Source: JANJUB01 sp031386985
GTDB lineage: Bacteria > Armatimonadota > Fimbriimonadia > Fimbriimonadales > Fimbriimonadaceae
Assembly (NCBI GenBank): GCA_031386985.1
Contig: JANNCV010000044.1
Coordinates: forward strand, 62,001-126,000
Direction: 5' to 3'
Length of the DNA: 64,000 nucleotides
Shown: piece after piece, positions 17,545 through 26,117 of the stretch
Layout: every line of letters starts with the position of its first letter
Numbering within the stretch: position 1 is the stretch's first letter
Made by a program: the position numbers and the translations under genes
The notes under the pieces: model-generated
What the model saw: only the letters and a program-made list of their open reading frames with translations
What the model was told of the DNA's origin: nothing
Database searches by the model: none

Positions 17545-18333
17545 ATGATGAGAAGTTTGAATACCGCGGCAAGCGGAATGGTGGCGCAACAGCGCAACCT
17601 TGATACGATTGCCAACAACCTCGCCAACGTAAACACGAATGGCTTTAAGTCCCAGCGCGCCGAATTTCAGGACATGGTTTACCAGAACGTCCGGCCGTCT
17701 GGTGGCTCCAACGGTGGTGGTGCTCAGCAGCCATCCGGTATGCAAATCGGCTTAGGAACTCAATTTGCGGCCACCACAGGCGAATTTCGCCAAGGCTCGT
17801 TCCAATCAACGAATAACCCAATGGATTTAGCCATTGGCGGCGAAGGATTCTTTGCGGTGGAAATGCCCGATGGAAGCCGAGCCTATACTCGCGATGGCAG
17901 CTTTAAGCTTAACAGTGCGGGGGAAATGGTGAGTAACGATGGTTACAAGCTGGCCGACAGCATCACGATTCCGGCCGGTGCGAATGCCATTGCTATCTCC
18001 AAAAATGGCTCGGTCAGCGCCAAGGTTCCCGGTCAAAACGAACCGGTTGAAGTTGGGCAAATCAAGATTACAGTCTTTCCGAACCCCGCCGGCTTAACTC
18101 GGCTTGGCCAAAACCTCTACGCCGACGGCGGTGCGAGCGGCACCGGAGAAGAAAAGGAAGCAGGCAATGAAGGAGCAGGCGGGATTCAGCAGGGCTACCT
18201 CGAAGGCTCCAACGTGGAAATCGTTGAGGAAATGGTGAAGATGATCACCGCCCAGCGAGCCTACGAAATCAACTCCAAAGCCGTTCAGACCTCCGACGAC
18301 ATGCTTAGCGTCCTCAACAACCTAAAGAGATAA
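17545..18333 (+). CDS. flgG: Flagellar distal rod protein FlgG
   Basis: FlgG forms the distal rod that crosses the P and L rings. The 262-residue length and the motifs are canonical: SLNTAASGMVAQQRNLDTIA with NNLANVNTNGFKSQ at the N-terminus, GGEGFFAVEMPDGSRAYTRD in the D1 domain, and YLEGSNVEIVEEMVKMITAQ with RAYEINSKAVQTSD at the C-terminus. A second ATG lies directly after the first. It is 6 bases upstream of flgA, whose N-terminal domain resembles this D1 domain. Confidence 0.95.
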   Translation: MMRSLNTAASGMVAQQRNLDTIANNLANVNTNGFKSQRAEFQDMVYQNVRPSGGSNGGGAQQPSGMQIGLGTQFAATTGEFRQGSFQSTNNPMDLAIGGEGFFAVEMPDGSRAYTRDGSFKLNSAGEMVSNDGYKLADSITIPAGANAIAISKNGSVSAKVPGQNEPVEVGQIKITVFPNPAGLTRLGQNLYADGGASGTGEEKEAGNEGAGGIQQGYLEGSNVEIVEEMVKMITAQRAYEINSKAVQTSDDMLSVLNNLKR

Positions 18334-18339
18334 CAAACT

Positions 18340-19509
18340 ATGATTAGCACCCTCCTCCCCCTTATCGTCGCCACTCAAGCCACGGCATTCTCCGTTGATG
18401 GCGAGGGCTACTTGAGATTTGCCCGCGCCGACAAACCCGTGTATTTCAAGCAGGCTGAACTCAGTGTTAAAGATGGTCGCCTCGTTAACGCATTTGGAGA
18501 TTCGACCCTACCCGCCATCAGTCTCGCTGGGCCTAGCTTCTCGGTGGATCTTGAAGGCAACGTTTTTGAAGTTCAGGGAGCAAGTAAGGCTCGTGTCGGT
18601 CGGCTTGTTCTGGCCATGTTCTCGGCTACCACGCAATTTGAAAACTCTAACGGAGCCCTGACGACAGCGACCAGGCCCACACTTGGAAATCCGGGTGAGG
18701 ATCTGGCCGGAGTGATTCGGATGGGCGCAGCTTCAACCGAGGCTCCAAAGCTTCCGTCAACATCGGGTGGTCTTCCTCAGCTGGTTAAACCGGAAGAGGC
18801 TCCACTTAAGGGAGCGAAAATCACGCTAAAAGAGAAGGCCGATATTCCCGGGCGAATGATCTTGTTGGGCGATATCGCCTCAATCGAAGGCGCACCAGAA
18901 CTCATTGAGAAACTAAAGAAGATTGAACTTGGGGCTGCACCAGCGCCGGGCGCGAAGCGCTCCATTGATCGGCTTACCGTCGCCCTCAAACTTCGAACCT
19001 CGGGTTACAAATCTGAGAACCTCGTCTTTCTTGGGGATAAGCCGGTTCAACTTACGGGCAAGGGTAATACTGTCACGTTCGAGCAGTTCCTTGAGGTCGC
19101 TCAATCCGCATTGGCCGAAGACAACATCGGCAAACTCGTTTACAAAATTGACGAAAAACCCTCCGACATCTCGGTTCCTTCGGGCCGCATCACTCTGGTC
19201 AGCGAAGCCGTTTCTGGAATGAGCACGCCGACCGTCACCGTTCTTGTGGGCATCTATGTGGAGACCAAGCGATACAACTCACGAACCTTACGATTTAAGC
19301 TTCAACAAGCCCCCGTTATGGTCAAATCCGGTTCAACCGTTAAAGTTCTCATGAAGTCTGGCTCAGCTGTCATCGAGGTCTCCGGAATCGCCCGGGGCGC
19401 CGGTGGGCTCGGCGCAACTATTCCCGTGGACATCATTGCCTCCAAAGAGAAAACTACCCACAATGCCGTCATCGTTTCCCCTAACACCGTTCAGGTGACC
19501 CTATTATGA
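18340..19509 (+). CDS. flgA: P-ring assembly chaperone FlgA with an N-terminal FlgG-D1-like domain
   Basis: FlgA is the periplasmic chaperone for P-ring assembly around the rod. The C-terminal half is normal FlgA: a region beginning KGAKITLKEKADIPGRMILLGDIA and a SAF-like domain (VKSGSTVKVLMKSGSAVIEV, then NTVQVTLL at the end). The protein is 389 residues, well above the usual 150-250. After a short signal-peptide-like start, residues about 18-125 read like the D1 domain of rod proteins: DGEGYLRF, then YFKQAELSVKDGRLVNAFG, SFSVDLEGNVFEV and VGRLVLAMFS. The window's own FlgG has GGEGFF, YTRDGSFKLNSAGEMVSNDG, AIAISKNGSVSAKV and VGQIKITVFP in the same order. flgA overlaps flgH by 4 bases. Confidence 0.85.
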   Translation: MISTLLPLIVATQATAFSVDGEGYLRFARADKPVYFKQAELSVKDGRLVNAFGDSTLPAISLAGPSFSVDLEGNVFEVQGASKARVGRLVLAMFSATTQFENSNGALTTATRPTLGNPGEDLAGVIRMGAASTEAPKLPSTSGGLPQLVKPEEAPLKGAKITLKEKADIPGRMILLGDIASIEGAPELIEKLKKIELGAAPAPGAKRSIDRLTVALKLRTSGYKSENLVFLGDKPVQLTGKGNTVTFEQFLEVAQSALAEDNIGKLVYKIDEKPSDISVPSGRITLVSEAVSGMSTPTVTVLVGIYVETKRYNSRTLRFKLQQAPVMVKSGSTVKVLMKSGSAVIEVSGIARGAGGLGATIPVDIIASKEKTTHNAVIVSPNTVQVTLL

Positions 19510-20102
19510 ACATCAAAGAACTCCTCTACTTAGGCATAGCCATCTCCGTTACTACCGCTTCCGCTCAGGAAGGAAAGCAGAATCCTGGCTCCCTTTGGTC
19601 GAACAAAGCACCCGATCGTTTTAGGGATAGCGTTGCTCGAAAAGCAGGCGATGTCATCACGATTTTGATAAGCGAAGTTTCAACGTCTACGTTTAGCGCC
19701 TCAACCCAAGCCTCAAAATCCGACCAAACCAACATTGCGAAGGGCCTTGGCCCCATCTTGGCGAACCTGATCCCGCAATGGGGAATCGGAGCTGACTCGA
19801 AAAATAGCGGCAAAGGCTCGACCAACCAGGCTGGGAATCTCTCCGCTCGAATGAGTGCCGTCGTCAAGGAAGTTTCGGCGAACGGAACTATGACCATTGA
19901 AGGAGTGCGCTCTATCACGACCAACAAGGAAACCCAGACGTTCACGCTGAGCGGGATCATCCGCCCTGAGGATGTACGCTCGGACAACACCGTTTTGAGT
20001 CAACACTTAGCCAATGCCACGATTAAAGTTGAAGGCAAAGGCATGATCGCAGATCGAACCCGCAAGGGCATCTTAACGAGGATATTAGATTGGCTATTTT
20101 AA
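19506..20102 (+). CDS. flgH: Flagellar L-ring protein FlgH without a lipobox
   Basis: FlgH builds the outer-membrane ring around the rod. The 198-residue protein contains the family core SLWSNKAPDRFRDSVARKAG, DVITILISEVSTSTFSA, ANGTMTIEGVRSITTNKETQ and SGIIRPEDVRSDNTVLSQHL. The N-terminus (MNIKELLYLGIAISVTTASA) is a signal peptide, but no Cys follows, whereas FlgH is a lipoprotein in model bacteria. It overlaps flgA by 4 bases and the flgI start by 13. Confidence 0.93.
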   Translation: MNIKELLYLGIAISVTTASAQEGKQNPGSLWSNKAPDRFRDSVARKAGDVITILISEVSTSTFSASTQASKSDQTNIAKGLGPILANLIPQWGIGADSKNSGKGSTNQAGNLSARMSAVVKEVSANGTMTIEGVRSITTNKETQTFTLSGIIRPEDVRSDNTVLSQHLANATIKVEGKGMIADRTRKGILTRILDWLF

Positions 20103-21307
20103 GGATTTCGACATTCATTGTGCTACTTGTTCTGGCGACCATCGGGCTCGCTCAAACTACAACCGCTCCGCCCAAGCCACCCGCTCTTGATCCCCAAAGG
20201 GAAATGCAGCAAGCTCAGCTCAAAGCGGATCAGATGCGCCGACTAGCCATTTCGGACGCTGAGAAGAACGGCACCGAAGTTCGGGTCAAGGATGTCGCGC
20301 GATTTCGCGGAGTTCGTAGCAACCAGCTTCAAGGCATCGGCCTAGTAGTTGGCTTGAACGGGACCGGCGACACGAAAAACACCCCCTTCACCGCTAACCT
20401 TTTGGCAAACGCCATGAAGGAAAAGACGCTTATTGACCCCAAGCAACTGAAGGCAAAGAACGTCGCCGTCGTTTTCGTAACCGCCGAACTGCCGCCCTTC
20501 GCTAGCCCAGGAAACCGCATTGATGTTACGGTGACGAGCGCCGGCGATGCCATTAGCCTTCAAGGTGGTTATCTGTTGCGAACACCGTTGTTTGGGCCGA
20601 TGGATTCTGAGAATGCCTACGTGGTTTCAATGGGTCCGGTCAGCATCGGCGGATTTAACGTCACCGCCGGAGGTGCGAGCCTACAGAAAAACCACACTAC
20701 AGTGGGCAAATTGCCCAGTGGTGGCATAGTTGAGCAATCCGTTGCCACAACGATGATCTTCGACGGCAAGATGTACCTTGAACTGGAGGAGGCCGATTTC
20801 ACTTCGGCTCAACGACTAGCCACCAAGCTAAACGAAACCGACAAAACTTATCATGCCGTCGCCGAGGATGGCGGCACCATCAAACTGAGTTTGCCCGAAG
20901 GCAAATCACCTGTCCAGGTCATGTCCGAAGTCGAAGGACTCAAATTCTTCAGCGACAACGCGGCGACGATTGTGATCAACGAAAACACCGGAACGATCGT
21001 GATAGGTGGAAACGTTCGAATCGGCCCGGCATTGGTCGCCAAGGGAAGCCTGACCGTTCGAATAGAGCAGGAACTGCTGATCTCGCAACCCAATCCTTTC
21101 ACTTTTGGTTCAACTGTGGTTGCCGAACAGACCAAGGTGAGTGCCGAAGAAACGCCAGCTCAAGTGACGATGATGGGCCCAACCACAACCATCGCTGATC
21201 TGGCCAGGATTTTCCAGGCACTCAAAATCAGCGCTCAGGACATGATCGCAATCCTCGAAGCTCTAAAAGCTCAAGGTGCGCTCAAAGCGAGGATCAAAAC
21301 CCAATGA
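20090..21307 (+). CDS. flgI: Flagellar P-ring protein FlgI
   Basis: FlgI forms the periplasmic P ring in the peptidoglycan layer. The 405-residue protein starts at a TTG inside the end of flgH and has a signal peptide. Family motifs are clear: VKDVARFRGVRSNQLQGIGL, VVGLNGTGDTKNTPFTANLL, the RIDVTVTSAGDA region, and near the end VTMMGPTTTIADLARIFQAL with KISAQDMIAILEALKAQGAL. It carries an extra segment rich in Pro and Gln after the signal peptide. It overlaps flgJ by 4 bases. Confidence 0.96.
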   Translation: MAILRISTFIVLLVLATIGLAQTTTAPPKPPALDPQREMQQAQLKADQMRRLAISDAEKNGTEVRVKDVARFRGVRSNQLQGIGLVVGLNGTGDTKNTPFTANLLANAMKEKTLIDPKQLKAKNVAVVFVTAELPPFASPGNRIDVTVTSAGDAISLQGGYLLRTPLFGPMDSENAYVVSMGPVSIGGFNVTAGGASLQKNHTTVGKLPSGGIVEQSVATTMIFDGKMYLELEEADFTSAQRLATKLNETDKTYHAVAEDGGTIKLSLPEGKSPVQVMSEVEGLKFFSDNAATIVINENTGTIVIGGNVRIGPALVAKGSLTVRIEQELLISQPNPFTFGSTVVAEQTKVSAEETPAQVTMMGPTTTIADLARIFQALKISAQDMIAILEALKAQGALKARIKTQ

Positions 21308-21636
21308 TTGACGCCGTCGCTCTTGCAAACAAAAATTCGTTGACGCGGACAAAGCTCAACAAGGCCGCCAAAGGGTTCGAAACGATGCTTGTAAAGCAGC
21401 TTATTGAAACCATGCAAAAGGGCACCGAAATGTTCGGCAAAGGACCGGGTGCAAACGTGTACCAAGACTTTTTCAATCAAGCAATCGCTGAGTCAATGGC
21501 AAATCGAGGCTCCATCGGCGTAGCGAAGATGATTTCGAAACAAATGGAATCCCGGCTACTTGCGTTGGAAACCGCGCAAGAAGTGATGCCGGAACCCAGC
21601 GAAAACCAAACACCAATAAGGAACAAAAAACTATGA
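21304..21636 (+). CDS. flgJ: Rod-capping protein FlgJ, N-terminal domain only
   Basis: This 110-residue protein corresponds to the rod-binding half of FlgJ: AAKGFETMLVKQLIETM, then YQDFFNQAIAESMANRGSIG and VAKMISKQM. The muramidase half found in enterics is missing, as in many non-proteobacteria, so a separate enzyme must open the peptidoglycan. It overlaps flgI and flgN by 4 bases each, which indicates coupled translation. Confidence 0.88.
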   Translation: MIDAVALANKNSLTRTKLNKAAKGFETMLVKQLIETMQKGTEMFGKGPGANVYQDFFNQAIAESMANRGSIGVAKMISKQMESRLLALETAQEVMPEPSENQTPIRNKKL

Positions 21637-22106
21637 AAACCCGTGAACTACAAGCCATTTGGTGGGATTGGCTAGGAACCTCTGAGAGGCTCCTGCGCTC
21701 CCTCCACGAACAAACCGCCGCCCTCACTCTACGTGATGTCGAACGAGTTGAACGCATTCAACCCGAGCTTGACTCGATGGTGAGCCGAATGCAGGAAATT
21801 GATGAATCTGCCGCGACGTGTGCCAAAGAGCTGGCCGAAGAGATGGGAACCGAAGCCCACGTTCGAGGCTTGGTACGCGTTCTTGAAAAGACCGAAGCGC
21901 AGCAAGTTCAATCTATCGCTAACCGGGTTATGGTGGCCGCTCGCCACGTTGAACAGGTCATGGCGAAGAATCGCCGGCTCATCGAGAATGAGATGAACTA
22001 CATCAATGGAACGGTGACATTGCTCGCTAAATCTAGCCAGAGCAAGCAAGGCAAGTTCAGCCAGCGCCCCGATCGCGCCGCTGTTCTGATTGATCACGCT
22101 GCTTAA
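21633..22106 (+). CDS. flgN: FlgN-like export chaperone
   Basis: The 157-residue protein is almost wholly alpha-helical and its position fits FlgN, the chaperone for the hook-junction proteins FlgK and FlgL. Helical phrases such as LLRSLHEQTAALTLRDVERV and the late NRRLIENEMNYINGTVTLLA are typical of the family. Sequence identity in this family is low, so position directly before flgK is the main support. It overlaps flgJ by 4 bases. Confidence 0.75.
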   Translation: MKTRELQAIWWDWLGTSERLLRSLHEQTAALTLRDVERVERIQPELDSMVSRMQEIDESAATCAKELAEEMGTEAHVRGLVRVLEKTEAQQVQSIANRVMVAARHVEQVMAKNRRLIENEMNYINGTVTLLAKSSQSKQGKFSQRPDRAAVLIDHAA

Positions 22107-22115
22107 GGAGGCACC

Positions 22116-23495
22116 ATGGCAAACTCATTTGGCTCAATTTCGATGATGGGAAACGCGATGCGGGCTTACCAGTCTGCGCTTGAAGTGACTGGCCACAATA
22201 TCGCGAATGTTAACACGCTCGGATACTCGCGCCAGCGGATCGGGTATTCCTCGGTTCAGGGCCACTTGGTGAGCGCCGGGGCGAACTCGTTCATTACGGG
22301 CAACGGCGTTACAATTTCCGGTGTGCGGCGGGCTCGTGAATTTTTGACCGAGCAAGCCATGCGCCAATCTACTAGTGATCTCTCGCAGTTTGAAACCCTG
22401 GCGAATAGTCTGAGCTCGATTGAAGGCATTTTCCCGGAACCGGGGCCCAACGGAATTGGTGAGGCCCTATCAAAGTTCTTTGATTCTTGGTCAGCGTTGG
22501 CCTCGAATCCCAACGATCCGGGAGCGAAAATCTTGGTTCAAACGGCAGGATTGACGCTGACCTCGCGAGTTCGAGAAGCTTTTTCGGCGCTTTCCTCAAG
22601 AGAGTCAGATTTCACGACCCAAATTGCAACGACGTTTGATCGAGTTGATGTCTTGTCAGATCAAATCGCCTCGCTCAATCAAGAGATTGCTTCGAAGAAA
22701 GCTTCTGGTGCCGAGCCCAACGACCTTATGGACCTTCGGGATTCGGCTCTACAGGAGCTGAGTTCGCTCATTGATATCCGAACCAACGATCTTGCCGACG
22801 GAACAATCTCCGTGCAGACGGGCAACTTTGTGTTGGTTCACGGGCTAACTTCGCAGAAAATTCCTCGAAGCTACGACGCATCAACTCAAACGCTCAGTTC
22901 CGGCGGCCTTTCATCGGTTGTTGGCGGAGGGAGCCTTTTGGGCCTCATGCAAAGCTTGAACAAAGCTACCACTTATCAAGGAAATCTCGATGAGTTGGCG
23001 AACAACTTGCGAACTCAAATCAACACGATTCACCAAAGCGGACAGACCAAATCCGGCGCAACGGGCGTGAACTTCTTTAACGATGCCAATCCCCAAACCG
23101 GAGCGGTTAATTTCTCGCTATCAATTGAAGTTGCGGCATCGGTTGACAACATCGTGGTGAACAGCACCGGCAAAGATGGAGATGGAGGATTGGCTCTGGC
23201 TCTTTCAAGGTTGCGTGACGCCTCGATAACGAACCTTGGCGGTAAATCTTTTAAGGGATATTACGGACAATTCGTGGCCGGAGTTGGAGCGGATTCAAAT
23301 TATGCGAGGGGCCAGCTCAACACTGAAGCGGCGGTATCGGCATCAATCGAAGCCCGGCGCCAATCTGAAAGCGGGGTTAACCTGGATGAAGAAATGTCGA
23401 ATATGCTTCGCTTCCAACGAAGCTATCAGGCGGCGGCTCAGGCCCTCAAGGTGATGGATGAAGTCACTGAACAGCTTGTGAACATGTTGCGATAA
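22116..23495 (+). CDS. flgK: Flagellar hook-associated protein 1 FlgK
   Basis: FlgK joins hook and filament. The 459-residue protein starts at an ATG five bases after AAGGAGG, the best ribosome-binding site of the cluster. It has the rod-family N-terminus (YQSALEVTGHNIANVNTLGY, then SRQRIGYSSVQG), a FlgK helical region (DVLSDQIASLNQEIASKKAS) and the C-terminal GVNLDEEMSNMLRFQRSYQA with LKVMDEVTEQLVNML. FlgL normally follows but is not here. A protease pair follows instead after 110 bases. Confidence 0.94.
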   Translation: MANSFGSISMMGNAMRAYQSALEVTGHNIANVNTLGYSRQRIGYSSVQGHLVSAGANSFITGNGVTISGVRRAREFLTEQAMRQSTSDLSQFETLANSLSSIEGIFPEPGPNGIGEALSKFFDSWSALASNPNDPGAKILVQTAGLTLTSRVREAFSALSSRESDFTTQIATTFDRVDVLSDQIASLNQEIASKKASGAEPNDLMDLRDSALQELSSLIDIRTNDLADGTISVQTGNFVLVHGLTSQKIPRSYDASTQTLSSGGLSSVVGGGSLLGLMQSLNKATTYQGNLDELANNLRTQINTIHQSGQTKSGATGVNFFNDANPQTGAVNFSLSIEVAASVDNIVVNSTGKDGDGGLALALSRLRDASITNLGGKSFKGYYGQFVAGVGADSNYARGQLNTEAAVSASIEARRQSESGVNLDEEMSNMLRFQRSYQAAAQALKVMDEVTEQLVNMLR

Positions 23496-23605
23496 GCCAG
23501 TTATCTGGCTGATTCAGAATGCCAGCAACTCCCCTCTTAATACAAAAAAACCTAAGCGGGCAGCACAATCCAGCCATAATCTCGTATTAAGAGTGAGGCC
23601 AGTTT

Positions 23606-24835
23606 TTGAGTAAAGATAATAATGGTGTGAAGGGTGCCCTTCTGGTGCTTGGGGGTGCGGTTGCGTTGATTCTGGGGATGGTTGCTCGGGATAAGTCGGA
23701 TATGGGCGGAATCATCTCACGCGACCCGCTTACCGGCATCAGGGTGGCTAGTCGCGAAGGAGTTCCAACCAATGAAATACCGGAGCAGCAGTATTTCGAG
23801 GAAATGGCGGAGCTGTTGAAGCGCGAATACGTTGATCCCGTTGAAGATGATGCCGTTCTCCTAAGCGGGGCCGTTCGGGGCATGGTTGGAAGCCTCAATG
23901 ACCCGGACAGCCTCTTCATGGATAAGGAAGAGTTTCGGGTGTTTCAAAACATGCGCATCGGCAAGTTTGAAGGCATTGGTGCGGAGCTCTTTTACACCTT
24001 CCCGCGAGCCTCCGACAACAAGCCCGCCGACGGCAAGAACCAGACCGATCTGGTGTTCCCAAAGATCAATGTGGCGGCCGTAACCCCTGGTGGTCCGGCC
24101 GAACGGGCCGGCATTCGACCAGGAGACGTCATAGATAGCGTAAACGGGCATTGGATCATTAACACTGACCTCATCATCAAGTTTCGAAACCTCGCAAAGC
24201 TGGTTCAAGAGAAGAAGCGACCGGAAGCTGAATTCCAAACCCTGCGGCTCGAGCTTCGCCGGAAAACGGAATCCATGATGGCTCCAAACCGAGCTCGCGA
24301 CTTACTTAGCATTGGGCTTTCGGGAAGCGTGGAAGTGGCGTGGCTCCGCGAAGGAAAAACCCGAACGGCATCAGTTAAGAAAGGCATATCTGAAGTCAAG
24401 GCGGTAAGTTCCGAGGGCGGAGTTATCAAGCTACACATGATGACCGGCGTTGGAGCTGAACTCCAGCGAGTTTTCCCTTCCGATGGCGTAGCCGTCTTGG
24501 ATTTACGAAACAATAACTCAAACGACCTCTCGGTCACACTTGAGTTGCTCTCCTTACTTGGCCCAACTGGTGGTTACGGTCGCATGAAATCGGCCAAAGC
24601 CTCTGAGATATTGGACGTTAAGGCTGGCCAAGCGAAAGCGAAGAAGCTGACCTTGATCGTGGATGGCTCGACAAACGGGGCCGCTGCAATCTTAGCCCGT
24701 GCCCTAAGCTCAAGGGGCATCGCTACGCTTCAAGGCAACATTGGGGCTCGCGCGTTCGCGGGTGAGGTTGTTAGAATGCCCAATGGAGACGGTTTCACCC
24801 TGGTAAGGGCGGAGTACCTGGAGGCAAAATCGTGA
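23606..24835 (+). CDS. Degenerate S41 (CtpA-like) protease homologue
   Basis: The 409-residue protein has an N-terminal membrane helix, a helical segment (YFEEMAELLKREYVDPVEDD), a PDZ domain (VTPGGPAERAGIRPGDVIDS, about 159-178) and a C-terminal S41-like fold. The catalytic Ser region (SAS in active members) reads DGSTNGAAAIL (353-363). The catalytic Lys region (GK in active members) reads GNIGARAFAG (377-386). Both residues are therefore missing. It starts at a TTG with GAGG upstream and its stop overlaps the next gene, an intact S41 protease, by 4 bases. I infer a regulatory or substrate-presenting partner for that protease. Confidence 0.8.
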   Translation: MSKDNNGVKGALLVLGGAVALILGMVARDKSDMGGIISRDPLTGIRVASREGVPTNEIPEQQYFEEMAELLKREYVDPVEDDAVLLSGAVRGMVGSLNDPDSLFMDKEEFRVFQNMRIGKFEGIGAELFYTFPRASDNKPADGKNQTDLVFPKINVAAVTPGGPAERAGIRPGDVIDSVNGHWIINTDLIIKFRNLAKLVQEKKRPEAEFQTLRLELRRKTESMMAPNRARDLLSIGLSGSVEVAWLREGKTRTASVKKGISEVKAVSSEGGVIKLHMMTGVGAELQRVFPSDGVAVLDLRNNNSNDLSVTLELLSLLGPTGGYGRMKSAKASEILDVKAGQAKAKKLTLIVDGSTNGAAAILARALSSRGIATLQGNIGARAFAGEVVRMPNGDGFTLVRAEYLEAKS

Positions 24836-26079
24836 AAACAGTTTACAAAGGAATCCTTGCGCTGGTCGTGTTTGGTGGCTTGTTTACGGCGGGCTTTTGC
24901 TGGCGAGACCTCCAGCAGGGCCGCTTGCCTACGGCTCGAACCGTAACAACATTTCTCGGGATGGATTCCGGGGGAAACGCCCTCTCAATCGGACAGCAGT
25001 TCCAGCAGACATTCAACAAAATATCGGGTGAATACGTTCGCACGACTGATTCAAAGCGCATCAAATACGCCGCGATTGGCGGCATGATGGCATCCTTGGG
25101 TGATCCTCATACCGCGTTCTTGGAGCCCTCCATCGCTCGCGAGTTTGATATCGAGACCTCTGCCAAATTCTTCGGCATTGGAGCTAGGCTTATGCCCGAT
25201 CCACTGGGGGTAAAGATAGCAAATGTGTTTACAAACAGCCCGGCTGATCGTGCTGGTATGAAAGCAGGCGACACTGTCACGGCAATAGATGGCGTCGTCG
25301 TGGCGGGTAAGACCCCCGACGAGATCGCCGACAAAATCCGAGGGCCGAAGGGAACTCCGGTCAACATGCAAGTGCTCCGAAGCGGAAGTTCAACCCCGAT
25401 AAACATTCGGGCAATTCGAGATCAAATCACAACTCCGACGGTCGAGGGCAAGCTTGTTCCAGTGAGTGAAATGGGTTATCTCTCAGTTAGCCAATTTTCG
25501 TCTCCAACAGCCGTGCAATTCTTGACCGAAATCAAGAAACTTGAAGAATCGGGCATCAAGGGCTTGGTTATTGATCTCCGAAACAACCCGGGAGGTTTGC
25601 TCAACACGGCTAGTGATATGCTTGCTCTCTTTGGGGCGGATAAGGTGGTCGTCAGCATGAAGGAGCGAGCCAAGACCACGGTTGAGCGAACGGCATCGGG
25701 CCAGGTTCGCCAGTGGAAATATCCAATTGTTTGCCTCATGAACGAAGATTCGGCGAGTGCGGCTGAGATATTCGCTGGGTGCTTGCGCGATTACGGCATA
25801 AGCCAAATCGTAGGAGATCACTCCTACGGCAAGGCTTCCGTTCAGAACGTGCTTCCGCTGCGGGATAACGCGAGCGTAAAGATCACGATAGCGCGCTACT
25901 TCTTACCAACCACGCCGGATATTGGCCGAAAGGTTGATGAGGATGGCCAATACATCAGTGGTGGTCTCATTCCCGACTTTCTCGTAAAGATTGATCCGAA
26001 TTCGGATTTTGTGCCGGGAGATGTCAAGAAGGATCCGCAACTCAGCAAAGCGATTGAAGTTCTGAAATCGAAGGGATAA
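24832..26079 (+). CDS. C-terminal processing protease (S41 family, CtpA/Prc-like)
   Basis: The 415-residue protein has an N-terminal membrane anchor, the helical region ending GDPHTAFLEP, a PDZ domain (VFTNSPADRAGMKAGDTVTA, 132-151) and a complete S41 catalytic domain: LVIDLRNNPGGLL, the Ser region NEDSASAAEIFAG (304-316) and the Lys in SYGKASVQ (331-338). Such proteases trim or degrade periplasmic proteins. The GTG start overlaps the stop of the degenerate paralogue (GTGA), so the two are co-translated. Confidence 0.92.
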   Translation: MKTVYKGILALVVFGGLFTAGFCWRDLQQGRLPTARTVTTFLGMDSGGNALSIGQQFQQTFNKISGEYVRTTDSKRIKYAAIGGMMASLGDPHTAFLEPSIAREFDIETSAKFFGIGARLMPDPLGVKIANVFTNSPADRAGMKAGDTVTAIDGVVVAGKTPDEIADKIRGPKGTPVNMQVLRSGSSTPINIRAIRDQITTPTVEGKLVPVSEMGYLSVSQFSSPTAVQFLTEIKKLEESGIKGLVIDLRNNPGGLLNTASDMLALFGADKVVVSMKERAKTTVERTASGQVRQWKYPIVCLMNEDSASAAEIFAGCLRDYGISQIVGDHSYGKASVQNVLPLRDNASVKITIARYFLPTTPDIGRKVDEDGQYISGGLIPDFLVKIDPNSDFVPGDVKKDPQLSKAIEVLKSKG

Positions 26080-26117
26080 GGCTGCCGGAACGCATCCAAA
26101 AGGTGTATCCTCATCTC

